This document shows, one piece after another, positions 33,468 through 41,957 of a stretch of DNA of 64,000 nt (position 1 is the stretch's first letter; each line of letters opens with the position of its first letter). Position numbers and translations under genes: made by a program. The notes below the pieces were generated by a model, which worked only from the letters and a program-made list of their open reading frames with translations, was not told the DNA's origin and searched no databases. This DNA comes from VRUE01 sp963814915 (GTDB taxonomy: Bacteria; Actinomycetota; Thermoleophilia; Solirubrobacterales; 70-9). Where the stretch lies: positions 69,866 to 133,865 of the forward strand of contig CAWFEI010000009.1 of assembly GCA_963814915.1 (NCBI GenBank). The letters run 5' to 3'.

Positions 33468-35045
33468 TCAGATCTTCGCGCGGCGCTTGATGTCTTCGGC
33501 GAACTCGCGCGGCAACCCCGGTATCTCGTCGAGTTCGTCGATCGACTGGAAACGGCCGACCCGCTCGCGGTGGGCCAGCAGCCTGGTCGCCTGGGTGACG
33601 GAGAGGCCGTGGCCGCGTAGCTGCTCGAAGCTGACGTTGTTGAGTTCGATCGTCTCGCCCGCCTGCGCGGCGGCGGGCGGTGGGCCACCCGGCTGCTCCG
33701 CGGGCGGAGGTTGCGGCGAAGGGGGCGGCGGCGGGCCCGGCCCGGGACCCGGCGTCGGGGGCTCGGGTGGTGGGCCCGGCTGAGGCTCGGGCGCGGGCGG
33801 CGGTGGCTCAGGGGCGGGCGGCTGCGGCGTCGGCGGCGGTGGCTCAGGGGCGGGCGGCGGCGAGGGGGCGGGCGGCGGCGGTGTCGGGGGCTGGGGCGGC
33901 GGAGGCGGAGGCCCTCCCTGGACGGTGCCGAGCACCGCCTGCTCTGCCTCTGCGGCGCGCCGCTCGGCTTCCCGGGCGCGCTCCTCGGCCTGGGCGACGC
34001 TCTCCTCGATTTCCCGCAGGCGCTGCTGGCGCTCGGACTCCTGTGCCTTCAACTGCGAGAGGCGCTCGGCCTCGGCCGCCCGGCGTTCCGCGGCTTTGGT
34101 CCGCTCCTCGATCTGGCGCAGTCGCTCCTGGGCCTCGGCGAGCGAGCGCTCCTGCGCTTGGCGCTCCTCCTGAAGACGGTGTTCGGCGGTCTGCATGTCG
34201 GGAGCGACCGCGGGGGCGGGCGCCGGGGGCTCGGAAGGGACCGCGGCCATGCTCTGGGTCGTCTGGCCGGACTCGGCCTGCGCCCGGCGCAAGTCGGCCT
34301 CGCGTTGGAGGCGCTCGGCCTCCTCGATCCGCCTGTCGGCCTCGGCGCGAATCCGCTCCTCCTCGTGCTGGATCTCGGCCACCTTGTCGTGTACGCGCTG
34401 TTCGGCGGCAGCCGGGTCGTAGCCACTCTGGGCCGGCGGAATCGGCTGCGGCGGCACCGGTGGCTGCGGCGGCGGAGTCGGCGGAGCGAACTGAGTCTGC
34501 GGCGCCGATTGCGGCACTCCTTGAGCGGGAGCCTGCTGAGGTGGGACCGGGGTCGGCGGAGCAGTTGGCGGCACTGCGTTCTCCTGCTCGTAGAGCGCCC
34601 GCTCCTGCGCGGCGCGCGCGGCGGCGAGCTCCCGCTCGGCCTTGGCGGCTTCCTTCTTGGCACGGCGCCCGGAGCGGCGTCCGGTGCGTGGCTTGTGACG
34701 CTTGTCGGCTCGCTTCCTGGCCTTCTCCTCGCGCCGCCGCTTGGCCTCTTCGCTGCGCCGCTTGCGATGTTCAACGCGCGCCGCGCGCTGCTGCTCGCGG
34801 GCGAGCTTGCGCTTCTCCTTGGCACTTACGGGCTGCGCGGGGGCGGGCGGCGGGGTCGACGCCGCGGCAACGGCCGCCGGTGCCTGCGGGGCGCCCGGCG
34901 GCGGCGTGCTCGGGGCTGCGCCTTTCTTCTGCTGCTTTTCCTTGTTGCGGCGCTGGACGACGCTTATCGCCAGCAGCAACACGAGGATCGCCACGACCAG
35001 CCCGGCGACGAAATATTGAACGTTGTTACTGACGAAGTCAGCCAT
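33468..35045 (-). CDS. Membrane-anchored coiled-coil protein with C-terminal helix-hairpin-helix
   Basis: A 525-residue protein of unknown role. Residues about 10-30 are a membrane helix (YFVAGLVVAILVLLLAISVV). A basic Lys/Arg-rich segment (KRRSEEAKRRREEKARKRADKRHK) follows, then Pro/Gln-rich stretches and a long charged coiled coil full of AEERAREAERRAAEAE-type heptads (about 210-380). About 90 residues of PPPP/PEP repeats come next, and a ComEA-like helix-hairpin-helix at 460-525 (IELNNVSFEQLRGHGLSVTQATRLL, FQSIDELDEIPGLP). The HhH end may bind DNA. It lies 24 bp after smpB in the same operon. A structural or DNA-tethering function is conceivable. Confidence 0.75.
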   Translation of the reverse strand: MADFVSNNVQYFVAGLVVAILVLLLAISVVQRRNKEKQQKKGAAPSTPPPGAPQAPAAVAAASTPPPAPAQPVSAKEKRKLAREQQRAARVEHRKRRSEEAKRRREEKARKRADKRHKPRTGRRSGRRAKKEAAKAERELAAARAAQERALYEQENAVPPTAPPTPVPPQQAPAQGVPQSAPQTQFAPPTPPPQPPVPPQPIPPAQSGYDPAAAEQRVHDKVAEIQHEEERIRAEADRRIEEAERLQREADLRRAQAESGQTTQSMAAVPSEPPAPAPAVAPDMQTAEHRLQEERQAQERSLAEAQERLRQIEERTKAAERRAAEAERLSQLKAQESERQQRLREIEESVAQAEERAREAERRAAEAEQAVLGTVQGGPPPPPPQPPTPPPPAPSPPPAPEPPPPTPQPPAPEPPPPAPEPQPGPPPEPPTPGPGPGPPPPPSPQPPPAEQPGGPPPAAAQAGETIELNNVSFEQLRGHGLSVTQATRLLAHRERVGRFQSIDELDEIPGLPREFAEDIKRRAKI

Positions 35046-35069
35046 ACGCCCTCCTCATACCACGCGAAG

Positions 35070-35555
35070 CTACCTCATCCTGCCCTTGAATTCGCGCTCG
35101 ACCTCTCGCCGCACGTCGCGGTCCGCGATCTCCCGCCGCCGGTCGCGTCCCTCCTTGCCGCGAGCGAGCGCCAGCTCGACCTTCGCCCGTGAGCCCTTGA
35201 AGTAGATTCGGGTCGGGATCAGGGTCAGGCCCCGCTCCGCCGTCTTGCCGATCAGGCGCTCGATCTCCGCCCTGTGCAGGAGCAGCTTGCGCGGCCGCTC
35301 GGGTTCGTGATTCTCGCGACTGGCCGGCTCGTAGGGCGGGATGTGGAGGTTTCGAAGCCAAACCTCGCCGTCGTCGACGACCGCGTAGGCATCGGTCATC
35401 TGCGCCTTGCCTGTGCGCAGCGCCTTCACCTCCGAGCCACGCAGCACCACCCCGGCCTCGATCTTCTCGATCCACTCGAATTTGTGCCGCGCGCGGCGGT
35501 TGGTGGCGACGTCGCCGGAAGCCGGAGCGCGTTTCTTCTTGCCCTTCTTGGCCAT
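35070..35555 (-). CDS. smpB: SsrA-binding protein SmpB
   Basis: A 161-residue OB-fold protein that escorts tmRNA to stalled ribosomes. Family features are TNRRARHKFEWIEKIEAGVVLRGSEVKALR at residues 18-47, YAVVDDGEVWLRNLHIPPYEPAS, and RKLLLHRAEIERLIGK. The basic C-terminal tail (RDRRREIADRDVRREVEREFKGRMR) reaches the ribosomal mRNA channel. The start is ATG 35555, one base after the exoribonuclease stop, so the genes are coupled. tmRNA itself is 3 kb downstream on the same strand, giving a compact trans-translation locus. Confidence 0.96.
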   Translation of the reverse strand: MAKKGKKKRAPASGDVATNRRARHKFEWIEKIEAGVVLRGSEVKALRTGKAQMTDAYAVVDDGEVWLRNLHIPPYEPASRENHEPERPRKLLLHRAEIERLIGKTAERGLTLIPTRIYFKGSRAKVELALARGKEGRDRRREIADRDVRREVEREFKGRMR

Positions 35556-35556
35556 C

Positions 35557-37095
35557 TCAGCCTTCCACGGGCGCCAGGTCGGCCCGGCCGCGGGGCGCTT
35601 CGACCCTGCTCACCTGGACGGATATCGGGTCGCCGAGGCGCAGCCGGCGCTCCGAGTCGCGGCCGACCAGTGCCGTCTCGCTCTCGTTCAGCTCGAAGCG
35701 CTCCGTCCCGCCGATGCGGCGGGCGGGCAGGAAGCCTTCGTAGACGTCGCCCAGCTCACCGCCGAAGGCGACGAAGGCGCCGGCCCGGATCAATCCCGAC
35801 ACCTCGCCTTCGAACTCGGCCTCCGGGCCACGTTCGCGCAGCTCGCGCTCGAGCAGGAAGGCGGCGCAGATGTCGTCGGCGCGACGCTCGATCCGCATCG
35901 ACTCGCGCTCGCGCTCGCTGCAGCGCCAGGCCACGTCGCGCACTTCGGCGGCGCTGGGCGCGGGCTCCCCCTCTCCGAGGGCCGCCAGCAGGGCGCGATG
36001 GGCAATCAGGTCCGGGTAGCGGCGAATCGGCGAGGTGAAGTGGCAGTAGGCCTCGCTGCCGAGGCCGGCGTGGCCGCTGTTACGCTCGCTGTATCGGGCC
36101 TGTTTGAGGGAACGCAGCACGAGCGATGTATACGCGGCTCGGCCGTGCCCGCGTCGCCTCGCCTCCCGCGCGACCAGGCGGCTTGCCTCCGCCGCCAGCC
36201 CGGCCGCCTCCCCCGGCGCCGGCGTCCCACGCAGCGGCGGGGTCGGGATCTCCAACTCGTGCAACTGCGCCAACAGCCGCTCGATCCGGGGCGGGTCCGG
36301 CCGCTCGTGCACGCGGTAGATCGCCGGAACGCGCTTGCGCTCCAGGAGCCGCGCGACCTGCTCGTTGGCGAGGATCATCAGCCGCTCGATCAGGCGGTGG
36401 GACTCGGTCTGGGCGACTCCGTGGGCGCCGACCGCGTTGCCGCGCGAGTCGAAGCGGAACTCGGGCTCGAAGGACTCGACGTCCAGGCTAGCCGCGCTCT
36501 CCCGTTCGCCCAATGCCGCGGCCGCCTCGCGGGCGACCGCAAGCGACTCCTCCACCTCGGCCGGCGCTTCGGCGCGGCCGGCGAAGACGAGGTCGAGCTG
36601 GTCGTAGTCGAGGCGCGCGTCGGAGCGGATTCGGCTGCGGTAGAAGGCGGCGTTGGCGGGCTTGCCGCGGGCATCGAGCACAACCTCGGCGGTGACCGCC
36701 AGGCGTTCCACGCCGGGCGCCAGGCTGCAGGCCTCCTCGCTGAGGGCATGGGGCAGCATCGGCTCGACCGTGCCCGGCGCGTAGGTGCTGTTGCCGCGGC
36801 GGCGCGCCTCGCGGTCCAGCGGGGAGCCGGGCGGAACGTGGGCGGCGACGTCGGCGATGTGGACCCAGAGCCTGACCGCCTCCCCCTCGCGCCGCGTCGA
36901 GACCGCGTCGTCGAAGTCGCGGGCGGTCGCCGGGTCGACGGTGAAGGTGGGTAGGCCGGTCAGGTCGCGGCGCGGCCCGCCGCGAGCTCCGGCCGCCTCC
37001 CCGGCGGCAGCGGCTTCGACCTCCAGCGCCGCCGGAAAGCCGCGCCTGTCCAGCTCCTCGCCGAGCAGCGCCTCGACCGCCTCGCGGGCGGTCAT
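35557..37095 (-). CDS. rnr: RNB-family exoribonuclease (RNase R/II-like, short)
   Basis: A 512-residue 3'-5' exoribonuclease. The catalytic RNB domain has the acidic cluster in LPTFTVDPATARDFDDAVS near residues 50-66 with WVHIADVAAHV. ANEQVARLLERKRVPAIYRVH, YCHFTSPIRRYPDLIAHRALL and an S1-like C-terminal segment (EVSGLIRAGAFVAFGGELGDVYEGFLPAR) follow. It lacks the two cold-shock domains and the basic tail of full RNase R, so it is a shortened form. RNase R degrades defective mRNA freed by trans-translation, which fits its place beside smpB. The ATG overlaps the protease stop by 4 bp. Confidence 0.88.
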   Translation of the reverse strand: MTAREAVEALLGEELDRRGFPAALEVEAAAAGEAAGARGGPRRDLTGLPTFTVDPATARDFDDAVSTRREGEAVRLWVHIADVAAHVPPGSPLDREARRRGNSTYAPGTVEPMLPHALSEEACSLAPGVERLAVTAEVVLDARGKPANAAFYRSRIRSDARLDYDQLDLVFAGRAEAPAEVEESLAVAREAAAALGERESAASLDVESFEPEFRFDSRGNAVGAHGVAQTESHRLIERLMILANEQVARLLERKRVPAIYRVHERPDPPRIERLLAQLHELEIPTPPLRGTPAPGEAAGLAAEASRLVAREARRRGHGRAAYTSLVLRSLKQARYSERNSGHAGLGSEAYCHFTSPIRRYPDLIAHRALLAALGEGEPAPSAAEVRDVAWRCSERERESMRIERRADDICAAFLLERELRERGPEAEFEGEVSGLIRAGAFVAFGGELGDVYEGFLPARRIGGTERFELNESETALVGRDSERRLRLGDPISVQVSRVEAPRGRADLAPVEG

Positions 37096-38273
37096 CGCTG
37101 CGCGGCCAGAACCCCGAGTCCGCGCTCGAGGCCCTCGTCGCGGCGCGTGCCGGGCAGATCGGGGGCCCTGACGTCGGGCTCGATCCCCTTGCCGGCGAGG
37201 TTTTCCCCGTTCGGAGTGAAGTACTCGCCGACGGTCAGCTTCAGCGCGCCGCCGTTGGAGAGGTCGATCTCCTGTTGGAAGACGCCCTTCCCGTAGGAGC
37301 GGGTGCCAACCGTCTTCGCCGCGGCGTCGTCGGCCAGGGCGGCAGTGAGGATCTCCGCGGCCGAGGCGGTATTGCGATCGATCAGGACGACGATCGGCAG
37401 GGCCGGCAGGTTGCCGCCCTTGGCCTTGTAGACGGCGTGCCCTTGGGTGCGGGAATTGGTCGAGACCACGGTTTCGCCCTTGGGCAGAAAGACGCTCGCG
37501 GTCAGCACCGCCTCTTCGAGCAGGCCGCCGCCGTTGGCGCGCAGGTCGAGGACGAGCCCGCGGGCGCCTTCTCGCTGCAACTTGCGCACGGCCCGCTTGA
37601 GGGCGACGCTCGCGCCTTCGCTGAAGGTGGCGAGGCGGGCGTAGCCCAGCTTCTCGCCGCCGGCCCGCACGAGCCGGCTGCTCACCACCGGCAGCGAGAT
37701 CTGCGCCCGCGTGACGTCGACCTGCCGCGTCTTGCCGCTCTTCGGGTCGCGCACGCCGAGCGTCACCGCGGTCCCTTCCGGGCCCTTGATCCGCGCCGTC
37801 GCCACGGTGGAGTCGAGGCCGGCGATCGAGCGGCCGTTCACCGAGACGATTGTCTCGCCGACCTCGATCCCGGCCGCTTCGGCGGGCGAGCGCTTGAAGA
37901 CGCGCACGACGTGCAATCCCGGTTTCGTCGCGGTGACGCTGAGGCCGACGCCGGAGAAGCGACCCTCGATCTCTTCGTTGAAGCGCTCCAGCATCCGCGC
38001 TGAGAAGTAGTCGGAGAAGCGGTCCCGGTAGCGGCGGCGCAGGCCCCGCACCATGCCGCTCAACGAGGAGTCGATCAGCTTTCCCTGGTTGACCGGGCGG
38101 TAGTAGTTGTCTTCGATCAGCTCGCTCGCTTCGGCGGTCAGGCCGGCCGAGTCGTCGACGAATAGGTCGCGCAGCAGCGGTGGCATCTTCGCCGGGTGGC
38201 CGCCGACCCAGAGCCCGGCCGCGAGCACGACGAGCAGAGCGGCCGCGAGGCCCAGCGTCCGGGCCACGCTCAC
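37092..38273 (-). CDS. C-terminal processing peptidase (S41, CtpA-like)
   Basis: A 393-residue exported serine protease. A signal/anchor helix (LGLAAALLVVLAAGLWVGG) is followed by a helical segment. A PDZ domain spans about residues 105-185 (FSGVGLSVTATKPGLHVVRVFKRSPAEAAGIEVGE). The S41 catalytic domain has Ser in NTASAAEILTAAL and Lys in RSYGKGVFQ, the Ser-Lys dyad. LVLDLRANGGGLL is the family substrate-binding strand. The start is GTG 38273, 7 bp after the ftsX stop with GAGGA upstream; GTG 38267 is an alternative. Encoded directly after ftsEX, where such proteases can serve cell-wall or division-protein turnover; its substrate is unknown. Confidence 0.9.
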   Translation of the reverse strand: MSVARTLGLAAALLVVLAAGLWVGGHPAKMPPLLRDLFVDDSAGLTAEASELIEDNYYRPVNQGKLIDSSLSGMVRGLRRRYRDRFSDYFSARMLERFNEEIEGRFSGVGLSVTATKPGLHVVRVFKRSPAEAAGIEVGETIVSVNGRSIAGLDSTVATARIKGPEGTAVTLGVRDPKSGKTRQVDVTRAQISLPVVSSRLVRAGGEKLGYARLATFSEGASVALKRAVRKLQREGARGLVLDLRANGGGLLEEAVLTASVFLPKGETVVSTNSRTQGHAVYKAKGGNLPALPIVVLIDRNTASAAEILTAALADDAAAKTVGTRSYGKGVFQQEIDLSNGGALKLTVGEYFTPNGENLAGKGIEPDVRAPDLPGTRRDEGLERGLGVLAAQR

Positions 38274-38280
38274 GCTGTCC

Positions 38281-39198
38281 TCAGACCTTGAGGAAGCGGC
38301 GCAGGGTGACGCCGGAGCCGACCGCGGAAACCAGCACCGCGGCGGCGAAGAGGATGCCGACCAATGCCGGGAAGGAGAGCGTGGTGCTGTTCTGAGCGGC
38401 AAGGAAGCCGATGCTGTCGCTCAGGGGGTCGACGATGGTCAGCTTGCCCAGCCACAGGATAAGTATGGCCACCAGGCCGCCGAAGAAGCCGACCACCACC
38501 CCCTCGATCATGAACGGCCAGCGAATGAACCAACGGGTGGCTCCGACCAGGCGCATCACCTCGACCTCGCGGCGGCGGGTGTAGATCGAGAGCCGGATCG
38601 TGTTGCCGACCAACATCAGCGAGGCGATGATCAGCAGTGCCGTGATCACCGTGAGAACGATCTTGAGCGCGCTGGTCACCTGCTCGATCTTCTTCGAGTC
38701 TTCCTGGCGGTCGAAGACCTCCTGCACGATCGGCGAGATCGGCTTCGGCTTCCCGTTCGGGCCCGGTGGGGTGACCGCGGCGCGCACGCCGTCGAGGTTG
38801 CTCGCGTCGTCGGCCTTGACCTGGAAGTTCGCCGGCAACGGGTTGGAGTGCAGCTGGGTGAGCAGTTCGCCGCTCTTGTCCTTGCCCAGGTCGGCAGTCA
38901 GTTCGTGCAGCGCCTCCGCCTTGGTGATCAGCTTGACCGAGCTCACATGTGGGATTTCCTGCAGCTTGTGCTCGAGGTCGTTGACTTCGGCCCGCGTCGC
39001 GTCGTCGTAGATCGCCACTCGGAACTCGAGGCTGTCACGGACCTGGTCGCTCTTGGCCTGCGTCGTCTGGAAGATCGGGATCAGGACCCCGAGCAGGATC
39101 ACGGTGACGACCGTGGTGACGATCGCCGCCATGCTCGGGGCGCCGTTGCGGCGCAGGGCGCGGAAGGCCTCCTGGGTGAAGAAGAGCAGTCTTGACAT
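38281..39198 (-). CDS. ftsX: Cell division protein FtsX
   Basis: A 305-residue membrane partner of FtsE. The first helix (AIVTTVVTVILLGVLIPIFQ) is followed by an extracellular domain of about 130 residues (FRVAIYDDATRAEVNDLEHKLQEI, VKLITKAEALHEL). The three C-terminal helices include ITALLIIASLMLVGNTIRLSIYTRRREVEVMRLVGATRWFIRWPFMIEG, the FtsX hallmark. In actinobacteria FtsEX controls peptidoglycan hydrolases at the septum. The ATG at 39198 follows the ftsE stop by three bases. Forms an operon with ftsE, the S41 protease, the RNB ribonuclease and smpB. Confidence 0.95.
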   Translation of the reverse strand: MSRLLFFTQEAFRALRRNGAPSMAAIVTTVVTVILLGVLIPIFQTTQAKSDQVRDSLEFRVAIYDDATRAEVNDLEHKLQEIPHVSSVKLITKAEALHELTADLGKDKSGELLTQLHSNPLPANFQVKADDASNLDGVRAAVTPPGPNGKPKPISPIVQEVFDRQEDSKKIEQVTSALKIVLTVITALLIIASLMLVGNTIRLSIYTRRREVEVMRLVGATRWFIRWPFMIEGVVVGFFGGLVAILILWLGKLTIVDPLSDSIGFLAAQNSTTLSFPALVGILFAAAVLVSAVGSGVTLRRFLKV

Positions 39199-39201
39199 GG
39201 C

Positions 39202-40050
39202 CTAGAAGAGCGACTCGTTGGCGTGGCCGTTGGTCTGCCCCTCCGGGGCGACTCCCATCTCGGCGCGCATCCGCAGGCCGAACTCCGAGGTCGACTCCTC
39301 GGTGTAGCCGCCACTGACCTCGTCGCGGACCACGCGGCCCTCGTAGAGCTCGACCACGCGGCGGCGCATGTTGTCGACCATCTCGCGATCGTGGGTGACG
39401 ACGACGACGGTCGTGCCGGTCTTGTTGATCCGGTAGAGCAACTGCATCACGCCAATGGACGTCACCGGGTCGAGATTGCCGCTGGGCTCGTCAGCGAGCA
39501 GCAACGGCGGGTGGTTGACGAAGGCGCGGGCGATCGAGACGCGTTGTTGCTCGCCGCCGGAAAGCTCGTCGGGATAGCTGTGCAGCTTGGTCGAGAGGCC
39601 GACCAGGCGGAGGATCTCGGGGACCTGGCGCCGGATTTCGCCACGATGGGCACCGAGCACCTGCAGCGCGTAGGCGACGTTGTCGTAGACGGTGCGGTCG
39701 GGGAGCAGCTTGAAGTCCTGGAATACGGTGCCGATGTTGCGCCGCAGCTGGGGGATCTTCTTCTCCGGCATCGTGCCGATGTCGCGGCCAGCGATGCGGA
39801 CGCTGCCGTCGGTCGCCGCCAGCTCACGAATCAGCATCTTGATCAGCGTCGACTTGCCACACCCGGTCGGGCCGACCAGGAAGACGAACTCGCCGCGGTC
39901 GATCGCCAGCGAGACACCGTCGAGCGCCATGTGGCCGCCCGGGTAGACCTTGGTGACGTCGCGCATCTCGATGATCGGCGCGCCGCCCTTGCGGTTACGG
40001 GGCGCCGGCTGCTCGCCGCCGCCCTTCTTGTTCTTTCTGCGCATGGCCAT
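39202..40050 (-). CDS. ftsE: Cell division ATP-binding protein FtsE
   Basis: A 282-residue ABC ATPase acting with FtsX. Walker A GPTGCGKST, the FtsE-type segment NIGTVFQDFKLLPDRTVYDNVAYAL, signature LSGGEQQRVSIARAFV and Walker B LLLADEPSGNLDP are all present. It carries a basic 25-residue leader (RRKNKKGGGEQPAPRNRKGG) and a longer C-terminal tail after the ATPase domain (STSEFGLRMRAEMGVAPEGQ). Start ATG 40050, with a second ATG two codons later. In most actinobacteria prfB lies immediately upstream; here about 7.5 kb of other genes plus a 10-kb stretch separate them. Confidence 0.95.
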   Translation of the reverse strand: MAMRRKNKKGGGEQPAPRNRKGGAPIIEMRDVTKVYPGGHMALDGVSLAIDRGEFVFLVGPTGCGKSTLIKMLIRELAATDGSVRIAGRDIGTMPEKKIPQLRRNIGTVFQDFKLLPDRTVYDNVAYALQVLGAHRGEIRRQVPEILRLVGLSTKLHSYPDELSGGEQQRVSIARAFVNHPPLLLADEPSGNLDPVTSIGVMQLLYRINKTGTTVVVVTHDREMVDNMRRRVVELYEGRVVRDEVSGGYTEESTSEFGLRMRAEMGVAPEGQTNGHANESLF

Positions 40051-40602
40051 ACGTCGCGGGGTCCTTCTCCGGTGACAGGGTGACTCCTGCGCGCCAAATC
40101 GTGCGCAACTCCGCGCCCAGCAGATGACGAGTAAAAGCTTAGCGAATTACTAGTGAATGCTTATAAATCAGTTGGCGAGCGCTGCCAGTGCCGCGAGTCC
40201 GGGGCCGACGGCGGCACGGAAGCGCTCTTCGGCAGCCGTCAAATCGGGATCCACATCCTGTCCGGGGGGAACGCGCGCGGGGTTCAGCGCTACGCGGCCG
40301 ACCCATTCCTTGATGTCGGGCTCGGCGCGTTTTGAATACCGGGTGGAGGCGGGGAAGGCTCCTAGGCCGTGAGGGCTTTCTCTCCCCTCTCCTGAAGTCG
40401 CGACGCGCCTGGGTGAAGGCACCTGAGAGGCGAACTCAGCCGCTCCTCCTTCCGCCTGGCTGCGAGCGCGTTGACGCTTGCCACACAGGCTCCTGCTTTG
40501 GACGGCCGCAGCGGTCTCCGCGGCGCTCCACGAATTTCTCGCTCTCGCAAGACGAAGCGGGAGCGCCGTTTCTGACGCCCCCGCCGTCGCGGCGTCGGGT
40601 GC
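40051..40602. other. 552 bp with no convincing gene, upstream of ftsE
   Basis: The first 100 bp next to ftsE are AT-richer than the surroundings (TAAAAGCTTAGCGAATTACT, then TTATAAATCAG) and probably hold the ftsE promoter. On the minus strand, 40168-40422 is open for 84 codons (C-terminal part ...VALNPARVPPGQDVDPDLTAAEERF). It has no recognisable family and no good start; it may be the tail of a lost gene. The rest, 40423-40602, shows nothing I can name. The stretch borders the deleted integrase and may be a remnant of an insertion. Confidence 0.45.
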
Positions 40603-41079
40603 TTAAAGCCGCAGGCCCGCGCTGGCCGGCATCATCGGCGCGCGCCTCCCATGAACGGCCGCGATGATCTCCTCGGTGTCGATGCCCCCGCACGGGCGGC
40701 AAGCTTGCGGAACTCGACCCAGCCAAGGGCGGAGTTGCTCGAAGCCCCACTCGTCCATGCCGACCTCCCGCCGGCGACCGCCCTTGCCGCGGCGGACGAG
40801 GATAGAGCCACGGTGCGGGTCGAGATCGCGCTCGCTGAGCGCCAGTGCCTCCTGGATGCGAAGCCCGCCACGCCAAAGGACGACGATCACGGCGCGCAGG
40901 CGAGCGCCGTGACGACCACCTCCAACCTGGCGCATCACGCCGACGATCTCCTCGACCGTCGGCGGGTCGGCCGGGTAGCGTCTCCCCTTGTTGCGGGGCG
41001 GTCGTCCAGCGTGGTAGCCGGGCATCGTCGCCGGTGAGCGGCGGCGTCCGGCGGAGTCGAGAACAGGGGATGCGGTCAT
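40603..41079 (-). pseudogene. Tyrosine recombinase with internal deletion of the catalytic core
   Basis: A 158-codon open frame starting at ATG 41079 with a strong AGGAGGG ribosome site. The first 115 residues match the N-terminal and first catalytic part of tyrosine integrases (PPTVEEIVGVMRQVGG, RAVIVVLWRGGLRIQEALAL with the first catalytic Arg, ILVRRGKGGRRREVGM). After DEWGFEQLRPWLG it jumps to GIDTEEIIAAVHGRRAPMMPASAGL, the family C-terminus. About 80-100 residues holding the HxxR and the catalytic Tyr are missing, and the joint (RVPQACRPCG) is out of family. The product could not recombine DNA. A relic of an integrated element. Confidence 0.75.
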
Positions 41080-41202
41080 GGAACCCTCCTGGGGTCTCAC
41101 AGCGTGCAGGGGCCGTTGGCCTACCACGCCCAGCGCGCAAATCCAGGCATTTCGCTCGTAAATCGCGCTGCTGTCGCGCTGGGGCGCTACCCTGGGGTCA
41201 CT

Positions 41203-41370
41203 GTGAAGCATTCGGCCCTGAGCACGATCCCGACTCCGGAGAAGCCGGCGCTGAGCGACGAGCAGCGCGCCGAGCGGCTGCGGCTGCTCGCTGACCGTCT
41301 GCGCAGGCCGGACGGGCTGGACCGCGACACGCTCAAACACGTCGAGCAGCTGACCGACACCGAGCGGTAA
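41203..41370 (+). CDS. Putative antitoxin of PIN toxin pair
   Basis: A 55-residue acidic/basic helical protein (VKHSALSTIPTPEKPALSDEQ, AERLRLLADRLRRPDGLDRDTLKHVEQL) starting at GTG 41203. It has no named domain. Its position 23 bp before a PIN-domain gene on the same strand, and its small size, fit a VapB-type antitoxin. No ribbon-helix-helix or AbrB fold is obvious, so DNA binding is uncertain. The region before it carries no clear promoter. Confidence 0.5.
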   Translation: MKHSALSTIPTPEKPALSDEQRAERLRLLADRLRRPDGLDRDTLKHVEQLTDTER

Positions 41371-41393
41371 TCACGCGGTGAAATGCCGTCGAG

Positions 41394-41819
41394 TTGCTGC
41401 GCGGCGACGCCCCGTTCATTGCCGACACTTCGGCATGGTGGCGGGCCGCATCGCTCCCCAGTGAGCTCAGCACCCTTCTTCAAGCAGCGATCGTCGACGA
41501 TCGGCTGTGGATCACGCCGATCGTGCGGATGGAGATCCTCTACTCCGCGCGCAGCACCTCCGAGTACGTTGAGCTCGAGAGCGAGCTCGACGCACTGCGG
41601 ATCGTTCGCAACGATCGCGCTGTGACCGACGCCGCGATGTACGCGCTCGGCGAGTTGGCCGAGCGCAGCGACGGATACCACCGCGTGCCACCTACCGACG
41701 CCCTCATCGCCGCGGCCGCGGCCGAGCACGGCGCCGTCGCGGTGCTCCACCGCGATGCGCACTTCGACAGGCTCGCCGAGGTCCTGACGTTTCAAGGCGT
41801 CCAACTCCCAGGATCCTGA
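41394..41819 (+). CDS. PIN-domain ribonuclease toxin
   Basis: A 141-residue PIN domain. The first acidic residue is in FIADTSAWWRAASLP; the Glu of the triad is in TPIVRMEILYSARS and the third acid in VPPTDALIAAAAAEHG. HRDAHFDRLAEVLTFQ closes the fold. It is the VapC-like toxin of a pair with the 55-residue upstream gene. The start is TTG 41394; an in-frame stop at 41379 rules out earlier starts and no ATG is available, so the leader is short. Found between an integrase relic and a DHFR-like gene, a typical accessory setting for toxin-antitoxin modules. Confidence 0.8.
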   Translation: MLRGDAPFIADTSAWWRAASLPSELSTLLQAAIVDDRLWITPIVRMEILYSARSTSEYVELESELDALRIVRNDRAVTDAAMYALGELAERSDGYHRVPPTDALIAAAAAEHGAVAVLHRDAHFDRLAEVLTFQGVQLPGS

Positions 41820-41957
41820 CCCCGCTCACACCCTCCGGCGTCGAGATCACAGTCAATCCGCAAGACGCCCGAGTATCGTCCGATGCGGAAGCGACGTCAC
41901 GATCGCCCGGTAGGCGCCAGCGGCCCTTGTCGTCGCGGGCTCTATCCACTCATCGGC

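Noticed and set aside
33680..35192. Long plus-strand open frames rich in Arg/Gly
   Set aside because: Antisense to the proline/coiled-coil gene; composition reflects its repeats.
40168..40422. An 84-codon minus-strand frame near ftsE
   Set aside because: No family, poor start and odd composition; described only as part of the gene-free stretch.
31692..41079. tmRNA as attachment site for the integrase relic
   Set aside because: tmRNA genes are common integration sites, but the relic is 9 kb away and no duplicated tmRNA 3' end was seen.
41704..41949. A minus-strand frame opposite the PIN toxin end
   Set aside because: Arg-rich and antisense to a convincing PIN domain, with no start signal.
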